Shown: piece by piece, positions 1-8,735 of the stretch | How the letters are laid out: each line of letters begins with the position of its first letter | Position numbering within the stretch: position 1 is the stretch's first letter | NCBI RefSeq assembly: GCF_000154705.2 | Contig: NZ_CM002917.1 | Coordinates: 4,245,408-4,309,407 of the forward strand | Length of the DNA stretch: 64,000 nucleotides | Reading direction: 5' to 3' | Source of the DNA: Hoeflea phototrophica DFL-43 | Lineage (GTDB): Bacteria; Pseudomonadota; Alphaproteobacteria; Rhizobiales; Rhizobiaceae | Notes under the pieces: generated by a model | Databases searched by the model: none | Told to the model about the DNA's origin: nothing | What the model saw: the letters and a program-made list of their open reading frames with translations, nothing else | Position numbers and translations under genes: made by a program

Positions 1-88
1 CTAATAGGTTTTTGGTCCCTATATAGGACATTTGTAAATTCTTTATTATTCAGTGGTACAATAAATTCCGTGTTTCCATAGTTGGAAA

Positions 89-114
89 CCCCAAGGTCAC
101 TTTGGGGTTGTTTT
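89..114 (+). terminator. Weak candidate intrinsic terminator
   Basis: A 6-bp stem (CCCCAA, 89-94, with TTGGGG, 102-107) closes a 7-nt loop and is followed by TTGTTTT. A second small hairpin (GTTTCCA 72-78 with TGGAAAC 83-89) lies directly before it. The arrangement would suit the end of a plus-strand gene lying left of the window, but the stem is short. Confidence 0.3.
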
Positions 115-782
115 GGGTGATGAGGGGGGTTTTTGTTGCACGTTGAGAAGGCTTATTGTTCTGATGGGTTTTGATCCGGGCAGAGAAAAGTATCTTTTTC
201 GTAAGATGATTTATTGATAATTTTCATGGTGATTGAGAACAGTAATGTAAAGATGTAGGTGATTCTGAAGACCGAATCCCCTTCCTGTAAACCGCCTTAT
301 AAACAGAAGGTGAACCATTCCGGTAGGGGGAAAATTCGCTTTGGTCTTTTGGTCGCCGATTGAGCGTTTGCCTAGAACTATTGGTTGAGGCGTGGGTGCT
401 CACCGTAATTCAGGTTTGCGGCTTTCACGGGGTTTTGAGTCTGTCGATGTGAGATCAATGAAGATCTTCCCCCAAGGGCGGGCTATCCAGGTATCTTGAT
501 GTCTTTGGCGTTCATAGGTAAATGCGGAAGGCGTTGAGTTGCTCCAAGGCCTGAGGCGAAGATAGATAGGGGAAGAGCAGCAGAGATCTTTAGCGGTGTT
601 CTGAGGGTCTTCATGGTCTCGGTAAGGAAGATGGCGCCGATCAGCTGTCCTAGGCGATAACATGTAGTGGAGGCCGCTAGTACGCATCAAGCCACTCGTA
701 CATTCCGTCAGTCGTGGCAGTCCGGTTGCCGCCGATTGCCGCATTGCGCACCCTCATTGATTGCAGTCACGATCCACACAAC
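115..782. other. No convincing gene
   Basis: A+T-rich stretch between the left edge and the first supportable gene. Short open frames exist on both strands (for example 400-744, minus), but none has a recognisable protein, a ribosome binding site or an operon partner. I see nothing further in it. Confidence 0.5.
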
Positions 783-811
783 TTGACAATATGAATATAT
801 TCCTATATGTT
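783..811 (+). promoter_or_regulatory. Candidate sigma-70 promoter for the 926 gene
   Basis: A perfect -35 hexamer TTGACA (783-788) is followed after 17 bp by TATGTT (806-811), in an A+T-rich setting about 115 bp before the start codon at 926. Spacing is ideal and the -10 matches four of six consensus bases. Not experimentally supported. Confidence 0.4.
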
Positions 812-925
812 TGTATTCGTCTGAGCCATTCCGACTTCATGGCTCTCGCTCAATTCGGCGATGGTTCAGCTTGTTGATGAACCCACGCGAGGCTTCAAGC
901 TTCCGACACCAAATTGAGGATCAAA

Positions 926-1570
926 ATGGCACAAGCAGCAAAAAACGAAATCAACCCAACCGATGCGCCAGCCGAGGTGGCAACCGCTACCGGCGCGGCC
1001 GATACGCCCGCAGTTGCCGTCGTGTTCCGCAACGGCAAAGACACGCCACGGGGGGCGTGGTTCCCCGCCGACGACATTGAGGGTGTGCTCGCCGGTGCCG
1101 CAGAGATGGGCATGCAGGCTGTGAAAGCCAGCACCGATGAGATCATCAGCCTTGCTCAACGACTGCCTAAGGGCCGGATCTTCGACAGCGGAAAGCTCTT
1201 CACCCCGCTGATCCAAACCAAGGTCTATGACGAACTCATGACCCACCTCCCCGAACATGGGATCACGGCCAAGCCGAGGCTGGTGATGAGTGCAGCTTCA
1301 AGCGACGACGGTGATGCCGATGCGGAAAGCCCAGGCGCATCAGTGCCCGAAGGCACGCGGCCGACGGACTGGTCGCAGATAACCGTGGGGTCACTGGTCC
1401 TGGCCGAGGAAGCGAGAATGGAGGGCTGGTTCGAGGCGATCATTCTGGAGGTCTGCCCCAAGCACGTTTTCAAATTAAGGTACCGTGATTACCCCGACGA
1501 TCCGATCATTACCCGTCATGTGTCCAGGCTTGCGCTGATGATGCAGCTCGACGCTGCGACCAGCGCTTAA
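926..1570 (+). CDS. Uncharacterised island protein
   Basis: Encodes about 214 residues that I do not recognise. The ATG at 926 is preferred because GAGGA lies a few bases upstream; an in-frame TTG at 914 would add four residues. The N-terminus is Ala/Thr-rich and low-complexity. A middle segment (roughly 30-115) looks folded, with a Trp-Phe-Pro-Ala-Asp-Asp stretch, and an acidic Ser/Asp/Glu linker leads to a C-terminal segment rich in hydrophobic and aromatic residues. No signal peptide or membrane segment is seen. It is followed 24 bp later by a DUF3768 gene on the same strand, a family common on rhizobial plasmids and integrative elements, so it is probably element cargo rather than a chromosomal gene. 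Function unknown. Confidence 0.6.
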   Translation: MAQAAKNEINPTDAPAEVATATGAADTPAVAVVFRNGKDTPRGAWFPADDIEGVLAGAAEMGMQAVKASTDEIISLAQRLPKGRIFDSGKLFTPLIQTKVYDELMTHLPEHGITAKPRLVMSAASSDDGDADAESPGASVPEGTRPTDWSQITVGSLVLAEEARMEGWFEAIILEVCPKHVFKLRYRDYPDDPIITRHVSRLALMMQLDAATSA

Positions 1571-1594
1571 ACGGCCAAGCGAGGGGTGATGGCC

Positions 1595-1918
1595 ATGGGC
1601 AGCAACCAAATTCAAGTTCTCAATGATCGATTCCGTCAGACCTTTCTCGGTGGCCGAGTGATGATGACTGCGGGCGTTGCTGCCATGGCCTACGACGACC
1701 GCCGGACCCTCATCGACAGGGTCCGGCATTTCGATGAATTTTCGCCAGACAATGACCCGTACGGCGAACATGACTTCGGCTCCATCGACCTCGGTGGATG
1801 CCGATATTTTTGGAAAATTGAATATTATGATCCAGCGCTGACATGCGGTTCATCTGACGCCAGCGACGAAACCGCCACACAGCGCGTGCTGACGCTGATG
1901 CGTGCCGAGGAGTACTAG
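1595..1918 (+). CDS. DUF3768 domain-containing protein
   Basis: A small (107-residue) soluble protein matching the DUF3768 pattern as I know it: an LND-R-TF start, GGRVMMTAGV, then FSPDNDPYGEHDFG, a Trp-Lys-Ile-Glu-Tyr-Tyr-Asp segment, and an ending in LMRAEEY. It covers the whole family length. GAGGGG at 1581-1586 sits 8 nt before ATG 1595; an ATG at 1589 is also possible. The family is uncharacterised and, in my knowledge, typical of plasmids and mobile islands of Hyphomicrobiales. It probably shares a transcript with the 926 gene. It supports calling this region accessory but says nothing about mechanism. Confidence 0.8.
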   Translation: MGSNQIQVLNDRFRQTFLGGRVMMTAGVAAMAYDDRRTLIDRVRHFDEFSPDNDPYGEHDFGSIDLGGCRYFWKIEYYDPALTCGSSDASDETATQRVLTLMRAEEY

Positions 1919-2312
1919 ACCAGAAAAAACTCACAAAGCCGCCACACGAGCCGCTATGACGATTGTTAGCCGTATCCGCCAAAGCTCTGCCAAGCCAACT
2001 GAAGATCATGACGCTTCACACAACGACTGCTATGCGCCCCCACTCCCGCGGTTCGCTCGATACCTTCAGCTCCCTGAAAGCTGCCATAGGGGACGCCAAC
2101 AATGTCGTTCCGCGCAGTCCTTTGGTCGACCTAAAGATCGACAGCACAAGGCTATCGAGGCTATTTCTGGCTTTGATGACATTGCCAAAAGCGTAAAAAT
2201 GCGAGTGTGTTTGCGATCAGAGCGACCGCTGGCTCCATTGAGGGTTGGCAGGCAGATACTTGCTGCTGCCCGGACGGCCACCGGACCAGAGTTTCGCGAT
2301 GACCACAAAGAC
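1919..2312. other. Spacer between convergent transcripts; no supported gene
   Basis: About 390 bases between the end of the DUF3768 gene (plus) and the end of the minus-strand methyltransferase operon. Open frames are present in plus (1902-2693, 1963-2196) and minus (2066-2506), but they look like unselected frames with no known family and no ribosome binding site. No strong terminator hairpin was recognised. Confidence 0.4.
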
Positions 2313-2783
2313 TTAATTGCTAGTTGTCCTTGCCAAAGGCGGCAGATCCAAGAGCTTCCTAGCAAGCCGGTGAAAGTTCGGCAGGTGATCGACAAATGCC
2401 TCAGCATACCCTTCGTTGAAGACCAGCCCCACCTCACTGCCCATGGCCTGCTGGATGATCCGGTCCATGGTGTCGGGAGATGCCGTGAAGAGGATGTTGG
2501 GCACATCGCTCATGTTAGCCGAAGTTCCGATCAAGCCGCCGTTGCAGGAACTAATGGGCGTGCCTCCGAGAGCAGAAATCGCTATGACCAAACCCGCGAC
2601 ACCAGGATCCAAGAGAGAGGTCAATCCGATGGCACCCATGTTGTCCTCGACGACATCTTCGGCCTCCTCTGTGTTCCACCCAGCTTCGGCTAGGTCGGCA
2701 AGCAATTGAGCCTCATCCAAGCTGCGCAGCCCACGGATTCCTTCATCCCAGCGGATTTCCACCCCTGCGCTGCGAAGCAGCAT
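2313..2783 (-). CDS. Small protein of unknown function, last gene of methyltransferase operon
   Basis: A 156-residue soluble protein that I cannot assign. A Leu-rich, acidic N-terminal helical part (about 1-55) is followed by a segment (about 62-85) of the form L-V-I-A-I-S-A-L-G-G-T-P-I-S-S-C-N-G-G. This resembles small domains carrying a conserved Ser-Ser-Cys-x-Gly turn after a 'LG-x-T' strand. The C-terminal third is helical. The start codon has AGGAAAG six or so bases upstream. It lies 33 bp after the stop of the receiver-like gene on the same strand, so it is very likely the fourth cistron. Its role could be an effector, an adaptor or an immunity partner; nothing in the sequence decides this. 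Confidence 0.65.
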   Translation of the reverse strand: MLLRSAGVEIRWDEGIRGLRSLDEAQLLADLAEAGWNTEEAEDVVEDNMGAIGLTSLLDPGVAGLVIAISALGGTPISSCNGGLIGTSANMSDVPNILFTASPDTMDRIIQQAMGSEVGLVFNEGYAEAFVDHLPNFHRLARKLLDLPPLARTTSN

Positions 2784-2816
2784 GTATCTTTCCTCGAATA
2801 GGTCGGCTGGCGGGCG

Positions 2817-4631
2817 TCACTCGGTTGGTGCAGAAAAGTCGAGACCGATCCTAGTAAACTCAATGCCCAATTTCTGGATCAGGTTTAATGCATACTCGTA
2901 TCGCAACTGGCCAACCAATTTGGCATCGACCTCTTTCACCTGCATTTGCTTTTCCTTGCTCAAGAGGTAGCTCAGGCTAAGCTTGGCGGTGTGGTCCTCC
3001 TCGATCACAAATTTTCCGAAGTCGGCAGCCATAAAGAGGCGCCAAATCGGTGAACCAAACTGGCCACCCCGTGGATAGACTGTGTAAGTCTTGATGGCAT
3101 CGTCTTCCTTGAGGAATATCAAGGTGTTTGAGTTCACTTCAGAACTCGTATACGTCTGCCAAGGAGTTAATCTGACCGCAACGAACGGTTTTACAGATGC
3201 CTCACGGGAATTCAGGACAGCTATTGATGCCTTTTGGAACGGTACCAAATCACAAGACGGCGAAAGGCATACCCACATCTCCTTCTTTATCTTGAAAATG
3301 TGACCGGGATTAAGGTGCCAACCGGAGAGCTGCTTGGTCGATATGTGAGCGTTGTAGTGAGCAAGTGCTTTGGTGCTCTCCGCTTTCACAGAGGAATTGA
3401 TCGCGTAGTACCTCGAGAACCCCGGGCGCTTTGGGTTGGCTTCGCTCGGATCGGCTCGCAAAACCTGCAAACCGAAATCTACAGCCTTCTTGCCAATCTG
3501 ATCGAGCAATCGCTCCGTGTGCCGCGCAACATGGCTTTCCAGTAAGTTTTTTCTACGATTTTGAACCGCCTCGGGAGAAGGATCCAGCGGAGCTTTTCTG
3601 AGCTCCTTATAGTAGTGCCAATATGCGTACTTATCGCTTAAGGCATGGTGCTCAGCTCCAGCACCTTTCTGACTGATCTCAGCGCGAATGTGAGCGGACA
3701 TTAGCCTCGATGGGGATGGGCGCCAATCTACGATTGCGGTTTGGAGAATTTTAAGCAGTTGGGTATTCTTCTTGTCGGCGAAGGCGATGAAGCCGCCGTT
3801 GGTTCGTATCCACGGCTTACGTCGGTTTCCGGGCTTGCTCCATCGTAGATCTCTTGGAGACGCTTCATAGGATGCAACTTTCTTATCGTGTGATGACATC
3901 CCCCATTCCATGACCTTAAGGCGTTGGTCGTCATCCCAACCGGCTTCATCCGCAATGGCACGAAAATTGGCAAACTCGGGCGACGACTTCATGCAGTCCG
4001 CCCGCTCGCGTCCATTCCGTTCAAAGCCTTGGAGTGCAATATAAGCGGTTGCGTTTAGGGCCTTCTTCAAATCTTCAAAAACGTCCGCGAACCGCTCCTC
4101 TCCAGTGTCCTCCAAGGCTTCGACCAAATTGAAGCCCTCGACGGCCCTGTCATCGGATATGTTCAGTGGAGTTAGCAGTGACATCAAGATGGTGTTGAAC
4201 GGGTCAATCAGATCGCCAATCGCTGTATGGATAACCACCAGGTTAAAGTGATTGTTATTCAGCAAATCCGCTACAATCTGTGCAGCACGGACACCATGCG
4301 GTTCGTTCTTTTCAAGCTGATAGTCGAGCACCAGAAGGTCGGACTGGCACAAATAGCTACCGATCTCTTCGTTGTGTTGGCCGTCATGAATGTCCACTGT
4401 CAGCGCGGGTGACATTTGCCGAAACTGTTTGACCACCTTCAAGATTTTGTTCTTGGGTGTCCAACGTTTGGTGTCGGAGGCATCATAGCCCTCCTCACCG
4501 AAGACCTGCTCCCAAGTTGGATATTGGTCATCGATGATCAGCACCGATTTGATAGGGTCAATGAAAGCCTCCTTGACCAGATCCGAAAACGTAACCTTGG
4601 GTTCCTCAGCCGCAATTGCCAGTTCAGTCAT
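2817..4631 (-). CDS. Receiver-like domain protein, third gene of methyltransferase operon
   Basis: 604 residues. The N-terminal ~150 residues read like a divergent response-regulator receiver: strand V-L-I-I followed by acidic Asp34-Asp35, a phosphoacceptor-like Asp103 in L-L-V-L-D-Y-Q-L, and Thr136 at the end of strand V-V-I-H-T. The rest (about 200-604) has no DNA-binding helix-turn-helix that I can see. It carries Lys/Arg-rich helices and, near 450, a Cys-containing L-S-P-S-C-D-L motif within a beta-rich segment. It overlaps the upstream GHKL gene by 8 bp, implying translational coupling and a shared complex or pathway. I recall a Pfam family of 'response receiver' domains in uncharacterised proteins that may cover it, but could not check. 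Inference: phospho-accepting partner of the histidine-kinase-like half of the 991-residue protein. Actual output unknown. Confidence 0.7.
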   Translation of the reverse strand: MTELAIAAEEPKVTFSDLVKEAFIDPIKSVLIIDDQYPTWEQVFGEEGYDASDTKRWTPKNKILKVVKQFRQMSPALTVDIHDGQHNEEIGSYLCQSDLLVLDYQLEKNEPHGVRAAQIVADLLNNNHFNLVVIHTAIGDLIDPFNTILMSLLTPLNISDDRAVEGFNLVEALEDTGEERFADVFEDLKKALNATAYIALQGFERNGRERADCMKSSPEFANFRAIADEAGWDDDQRLKVMEWGMSSHDKKVASYEASPRDLRWSKPGNRRKPWIRTNGGFIAFADKKNTQLLKILQTAIVDWRPSPSRLMSAHIRAEISQKGAGAEHHALSDKYAYWHYYKELRKAPLDPSPEAVQNRRKNLLESHVARHTERLLDQIGKKAVDFGLQVLRADPSEANPKRPGFSRYYAINSSVKAESTKALAHYNAHISTKQLSGWHLNPGHIFKIKKEMWVCLSPSCDLVPFQKASIAVLNSREASVKPFVAVRLTPWQTYTSSEVNSNTLIFLKEDDAIKTYTVYPRGGQFGSPIWRLFMAADFGKFVIEEDHTAKLSLSYLLSKEKQMQVKEVDAKLVGQLRYEYALNLIQKLGIEFTRIGLDFSAPTE

Positions 4632-7599
4632 TAATATTCGCCCCCCGGAACTTCATTGCGAAGTTCGCGCCGGACAGGATCTTCCTGTCGTCCTCTTGCA
4701 CATAACGGATTGTGTGTCCTCCGGCGGCGAGATTGGCCTGAGACAAATATAGGCCTATGCCGCGCCCACCCTCGATCTTCCGGGTGAAGAACAAGGTGAA
4801 CAGGCGTTTCAGATCTATCTCGTCTACGCCAGGGCCGTTGTCGGCCACGAAAACTTCGTCATCCCGGACATCAAGTAAGATCTTCGGACCCTCAACTCGT
4901 GCGTTGACCAACCAATAGATACTGTTGTTCACGAGGTTCACGAACACCGGCAGCAACCGCGATGGCTGGTCGAAAACGTTGAACCGCCGAAACGCCGGGG
5001 TGGCGACCAACTCTATGCCACTCTCGGCAAGGGTGCGCCCGAAAAAATCCGAGACGTACTGATCGATGTAGTCTCCTCCGATGTCTCGTGGCTGCGGGCG
5101 GCCTGCCATGCGTAGTGGTCCGAGGAAATCGAGGATCTGTTTGAGGCCAGCATAGCCCATGGCGAGCTGTTCAAGGTCCTTATCCTTCCCAAGCTTTTTC
5201 TTGAGCTTCAGAATGCCCTCGTCGATGACAGAGTCATGGGAATGGAGCTCATGGTCGAGAAATTCGACGGTAATGCCTAGCTGCGCCAGCCCATTCAAGC
5301 GATCGACGGTGCTGCGAAGTTCGTTGTTCTCCTCGCCAGCGAGAATAGCGACTGCTTGGATGTCGATGCTTTCCTTCAGATTCTCCAAGGCCAGTATATA
5401 GTTCTGGAACAGCAGCTCATTCTCGCCGTCGATCCTATTTTTGGCATCGACGACAGATCGGGAAGCTGACGTCAGCGATAGCCTGCCGCTGGCTGTCTGC
5501 TCGATCAGCGGCATAGTCTCCTCCCGCAAGAGCTTGTTGCGCTCAGAAACCAGGTCGCTAATGCGATCACGTTCCGCGTCTTGTAATACCCTTATCTCCT
5601 TGGACCAGCGGGTTACACGCGAAGTGAGCTGACCCTCATTACGCTGGATCTGCTTGAGTACGATCTCTTCCGGCGACGGTGGATTTATCTTTTCGACGGC
5701 ACTGGCGATGCTGTTGGAGAAATCTGCAACCATTTGGTTCAGTTCGGTCATCGCCCGACGATAGGATCGATATTCTTCCTCCAGGGTGCCGAGCGGCGAC
5801 GGCGCACCAGGCAGCCTGAGTTCAGCTATGCTCGCTTGGACCGCCTCTAAGCACTCTTGCGCGGTCGGGATGTCATCGGCAAATTCGATGCGGGTTGCCT
5901 TTATGTCCGCACGCAGTCGTTCCGACACAGAAGGGATGCTGGCGATGCGAGCTTTCAGATTCTTTCGGAATGACCTGCGCTGCTTCTGGCGTAGCTTTGC
6001 CTGAGACTCCTTTGCCTTGTGTTCGGCGAAATTACTTCGAGCGTCCGCCAATTCCACGGCGCGGTCATCGGAGTTTGAGCCAAAATAGTCGTAAGCAGAC
6101 GACCTGAGGATGTTGACGATCAGGACCTTGAGAGTTTTAGCGGCCTTGTTGACGATGAACCCTTCGCGTCCAGCCTTATCCTTAAGATTGGGGTTGTGTT
6201 CGCGACTTATGGCTATCCGACCGAATATTCGGCGGGAGTTCCAATACTCTCGCCCGGCATTGATGCTGCGTCGCTTTTCGATCTCGAAGAAGTCGTTATC
6301 TTCGCGGCCATACGGCAGTACGCGCAAGCCGTTGCGGTAGATCATCAGACCCGCATGAGGAGAGGCGTGCTGCTTGAGATACTCAAACTCAATAGGAGTG
6401 TGGCTGGTGTTCTTCGGTTCTTGCTCGAATGTCGCGAAATAAACGTCGACCGGTCCAAGCAAGGTCCCTGACCCAGTTGGCAGAACGAACTCCTTGGGGG
6501 GACGAATTTCGTACTCGGTTCCAACTTTACGCCACTTGCCAAAGGACTTGATTTGCCCCCTGAACACACCTTTTTCGTCGATGCGTCCGTCGACGATATG
6601 CTCCATCCGATCCGTAAGCGATCTGTTGAACTCGGCAGCAGAGCCGATGATCTTGCGAGAATGACCGTTCGAGGAAAGAAAGACACCGTACTCGAAATCA
6701 GGCATCGCTGCGTTGATCTCAGGTATCGCGGGATCATAAAGTGGATCTACAAACCCTCCCAAGGTCCTCTCGAACCGGGCTTTGTCCTCCTTTGCCGTCG
6801 ACAGTTGACTGTTGGCAGGTAGAAGTGCCGCGAATTCTTCGCTGGCGCCGGAGACCACCATGGCGGTGCCTTTATCGGCAGCTCCGGACCAGGCACTCCA
6901 TGGGGCCAGATATTCGTTGGTAAGCTTGAACGATCTGCAAGCCGTCACAATAGATAGCGAGGGCGCTGCTTTATCGCCGTTCCGCCCCTCTGCCTGCACA
7001 GCCAGATCATATCTGGACCAGGCGTCGATCATCCTGAGTGACCGTCCATCTTCCAGACCTGTGCCAAGCACGTTCTCGAGGAGCGCCTCGGTCATTAGAG
7101 GCAGAAATTCGGTGATCTCGTTATGATCGTCAAACTCGATAACTGGGATCTCGATGTCAGTGAGGACAAGAAACGGATTCTCAAAGAGCCGCCAATCGAT
7201 CAATGCAGCAGCCATTTTCTGCCGCCGGCGCTTGGTGAGGAGCAGCATCAACGGACCGAGGTGTGCGGACGATAGCCGGCCAATGCCCTTTTGACCTTGG
7301 CGCGTTCTTGGTTCCAGTCCATCACGATCTTCGTCAGAACGACCATCGCCAAAAAGCTTAGATTCTGTACCGACAACCAACCAACGATCTATTAGTTCCT
7401 CTATGTTCATACCATGGCCATCATCGGCGATGGTCACAACCAAGGGATCCTCATCGAAAATGGTCAACGACACCGATCGGGCGTACGCGTCATAAGAATT
7501 TTTCCACAGCTCTGAGATAGCTGTGGGGACGTCAGCGATCTGTTCGCGCCCCAAGTGATCGACCGTACGTGCCGTGGTCTTAAAGCCGACTGTCCTCAT
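4624..7599 (-). CDS. Dual-GHKL ATPase (MutL/MORC-like N-terminus, histidine-kinase-like C-terminus)
   Basis: 991 residues with two Bergerat-fold ATPase domains. The first (about 1-200) has N-box E30-L-W-K-N-S-Y-D-A, G1 motif D-D-G-H-G-M (59-64) and a G-x-x-G-I-G motif (102-107), the MutL/Hsp90/MORC style. The second, at the C-terminus, has N-box N-L-V-N-N-S (888-893), D-N-G-P-G-V (920-925) and G-R-G-I-G-L-Y-L (945-952), the histidine-kinase style. Between them lie a beta-rich transducer-like region, long charged coiled-coil helices (about 520-760) and an H-box-like D-H-E-L-H-S-H (His783/786/788). No membrane segment, so cytoplasmic. Its ATG overlaps the methyltransferase stop (ATGA), and its end overlaps the receiver-like gene. 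GHKL/MORC ATPases beside DNA methyltransferases are known from restriction-modification-like loci. The kinase half suggests signalling to the receiver protein. Both roles are inferred. Confidence 0.8.
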   Translation of the reverse strand: MRTVGFKTTARTVDHLGREQIADVPTAISELWKNSYDAYARSVSLTIFDEDPLVVTIADDGHGMNIEELIDRWLVVGTESKLFGDGRSDEDRDGLEPRTRQGQKGIGRLSSAHLGPLMLLLTKRRRQKMAAALIDWRLFENPFLVLTDIEIPVIEFDDHNEITEFLPLMTEALLENVLGTGLEDGRSLRMIDAWSRYDLAVQAEGRNGDKAAPSLSIVTACRSFKLTNEYLAPWSAWSGAADKGTAMVVSGASEEFAALLPANSQLSTAKEDKARFERTLGGFVDPLYDPAIPEINAAMPDFEYGVFLSSNGHSRKIIGSAAEFNRSLTDRMEHIVDGRIDEKGVFRGQIKSFGKWRKVGTEYEIRPPKEFVLPTGSGTLLGPVDVYFATFEQEPKNTSHTPIEFEYLKQHASPHAGLMIYRNGLRVLPYGREDNDFFEIEKRRSINAGREYWNSRRIFGRIAISREHNPNLKDKAGREGFIVNKAAKTLKVLIVNILRSSAYDYFGSNSDDRAVELADARSNFAEHKAKESQAKLRQKQRRSFRKNLKARIASIPSVSERLRADIKATRIEFADDIPTAQECLEAVQASIAELRLPGAPSPLGTLEEEYRSYRRAMTELNQMVADFSNSIASAVEKINPPSPEEIVLKQIQRNEGQLTSRVTRWSKEIRVLQDAERDRISDLVSERNKLLREETMPLIEQTASGRLSLTSASRSVVDAKNRIDGENELLFQNYILALENLKESIDIQAVAILAGEENNELRSTVDRLNGLAQLGITVEFLDHELHSHDSVIDEGILKLKKKLGKDKDLEQLAMGYAGLKQILDFLGPLRMAGRPQPRDIGGDYIDQYVSDFFGRTLAESGIELVATPAFRRFNVFDQPSRLLPVFVNLVNNSIYWLVNARVEGPKILLDVRDDEVFVADNGPGVDEIDLKRLFTLFFTRKIEGGRGIGLYLSQANLAAGGHTIRYVQEDDRKILSGANFAMKFRGANIND

Positions 7600-8735
7600 G
7601 CCTCGATCAACTCGCCAATGTCGGAGGCTCCTCGCTCTGGGATCACTATCATCGTCTCCGGTTCGTTCTGGAACAGAAGAGAACTGATGTGCCGAATAAG
7701 GACTTCGCCCAGAGCAACGGGGACCGCATTCCCGATTTGCTTACCAGCGGCCATCAAACCGCCAACGAAGATGTAGTCGTCCGGGAAGGTCTGGATGCGC
7801 GCCGCCTGACGGGCAGTTATTCCGTGATGAAGGACGGGATGCACGAAACGTCCCTTGGACGGATTGATGCAGGCAGTTGTCATAGTAGGGGCTGGCTTGC
7901 TCGGATCTATGCGGCCATAGACGTCTTTGTGACCATCATGATCGACATGGCAAGCGAGCACTCGACCCGAATCTCTGCGACTGCCTCCATTTGCTGGCGT
8001 GCGCTTGAACGCGGCGATCAGCTCCGGTCCGTGATTCATGTGTACGCCATTGATGTCATCTTCGGGCATGTCCTCGAAGGCGGTTTTGCAGGACAGCCAA
8101 GGCTCCAAGCCGAACGTCGTCGCCGTTTCCGGTTCACAATGGGTCCGGGCTGGCGGCCATTCGAAACCATCCGTAGATACGTCTCTACGGATGCCTAGAA
8201 TGAAGACCCGCTGCCGGCGTTGGGGGGTGCCATAGTCTCGAGCGTCCAATTTCTGAGGCTGGTAGACAACGTAACCGCTGTCGCGAGCCTGTCCGTAAAA
8301 TTCATCGAGGTAGCTCTTATGGCGCGGCCATAGCATGCCGGGAACGTTCTCCATCAGGAACGCCTTGGGTTGTAGGCTGCGCACGAAAGCAAAATATTCG
8401 TGTATCAACGCATTACGTGGGTCGTTTACACCAGCATCGTTGATCCTGTGTGTCGAGAAGCCTTGGCATGGCGGACCGCCTAGTAGCAGGTCGCAATCGG
8501 ATGCTGGAAAATGTTTCTTCGCCAAAGCCGACGCGCTCAGCGAGGTAATGTCCCGATTGTAGACGACAACGTTTTTGCTGCGATGGTCCGCGCCGATATT
8601 GTTCCTGAAGGTCGTCGCGGCGTTCTTGTCGAACTCGACCGCGAATACGATCTCGCAGCCCGCTCGCACGGCAGCCAGGGAAAACCCACCAGCGCCAGCA
8701 AATAGGTCCACCACTTTAAGTTTCACGCCAGTCAA
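7596..8735 (-). CDS. DNA (cytosine-5-)-methyltransferase
   Basis: About 379 residues, a full-length C5 methyltransferase using S-adenosylmethionine. Motif I D-L-F-A-G-A-G-G lies near 10-17; motif IV G-G-P-P-C-Q-G-F-S carries the catalytic Cys; motif VI is E-N-V-P-G; motif VIII is Q-R-R-Q-R-V-F-I; motif IX is R-Q-A-A-R-I-Q-T-F-P-D-D-Y; motif X is G-K-Q-I-G-N-A-V-P. The variable target-recognition region sits between VIII and IX. The start is uncertain: TTG at 8735 or GTG at 8726, neither with a good ribosome site. It is the first gene of a four-gene minus-strand operon, overlapping the dual-GHKL gene by 4 bp. No restriction endonuclease is obvious in the operon, so it may mark self DNA for the ATPase/receiver pair. 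It could otherwise be an orphan methyltransferase. Confidence 0.92.
   Translation of the reverse strand: MTGVKLKVVDLFAGAGGFSLAAVRAGCEIVFAVEFDKNAATTFRNNIGADHRSKNVVVYNRDITSLSASALAKKHFPASDCDLLLGGPPCQGFSTHRINDAGVNDPRNALIHEYFAFVRSLQPKAFLMENVPGMLWPRHKSYLDEFYGQARDSGYVVYQPQKLDARDYGTPQRRQRVFILGIRRDVSTDGFEWPPARTHCEPETATTFGLEPWLSCKTAFEDMPEDDINGVHMNHGPELIAAFKRTPANGGSRRDSGRVLACHVDHDGHKDVYGRIDPSKPAPTMTTACINPSKGRFVHPVLHHGITARQAARIQTFPDDYIFVGGLMAAGKQIGNAVPVALGEVLIRHISSLLFQNEPETMIVIPERGASDIGELIEA

Noticed and set aside
400..744. 114-codon minus-strand open frame near the left edge
   Set aside because: No ribosome site, no family resemblance, odd composition; treated as chance.
1902..2693. 263-codon plus-strand frame
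   Set aside because: Runs antisense through the better supported 2313-2783 gene and has an unselected amino-acid mix.
2313..8735. Known defence system Detocs (kinase-relay-effector)
   Set aside because: Detocs lacks a DNA methyltransferase and a MutL-like GHKL half, and its receiver protein carries a phosphatase-type effector not seen here.
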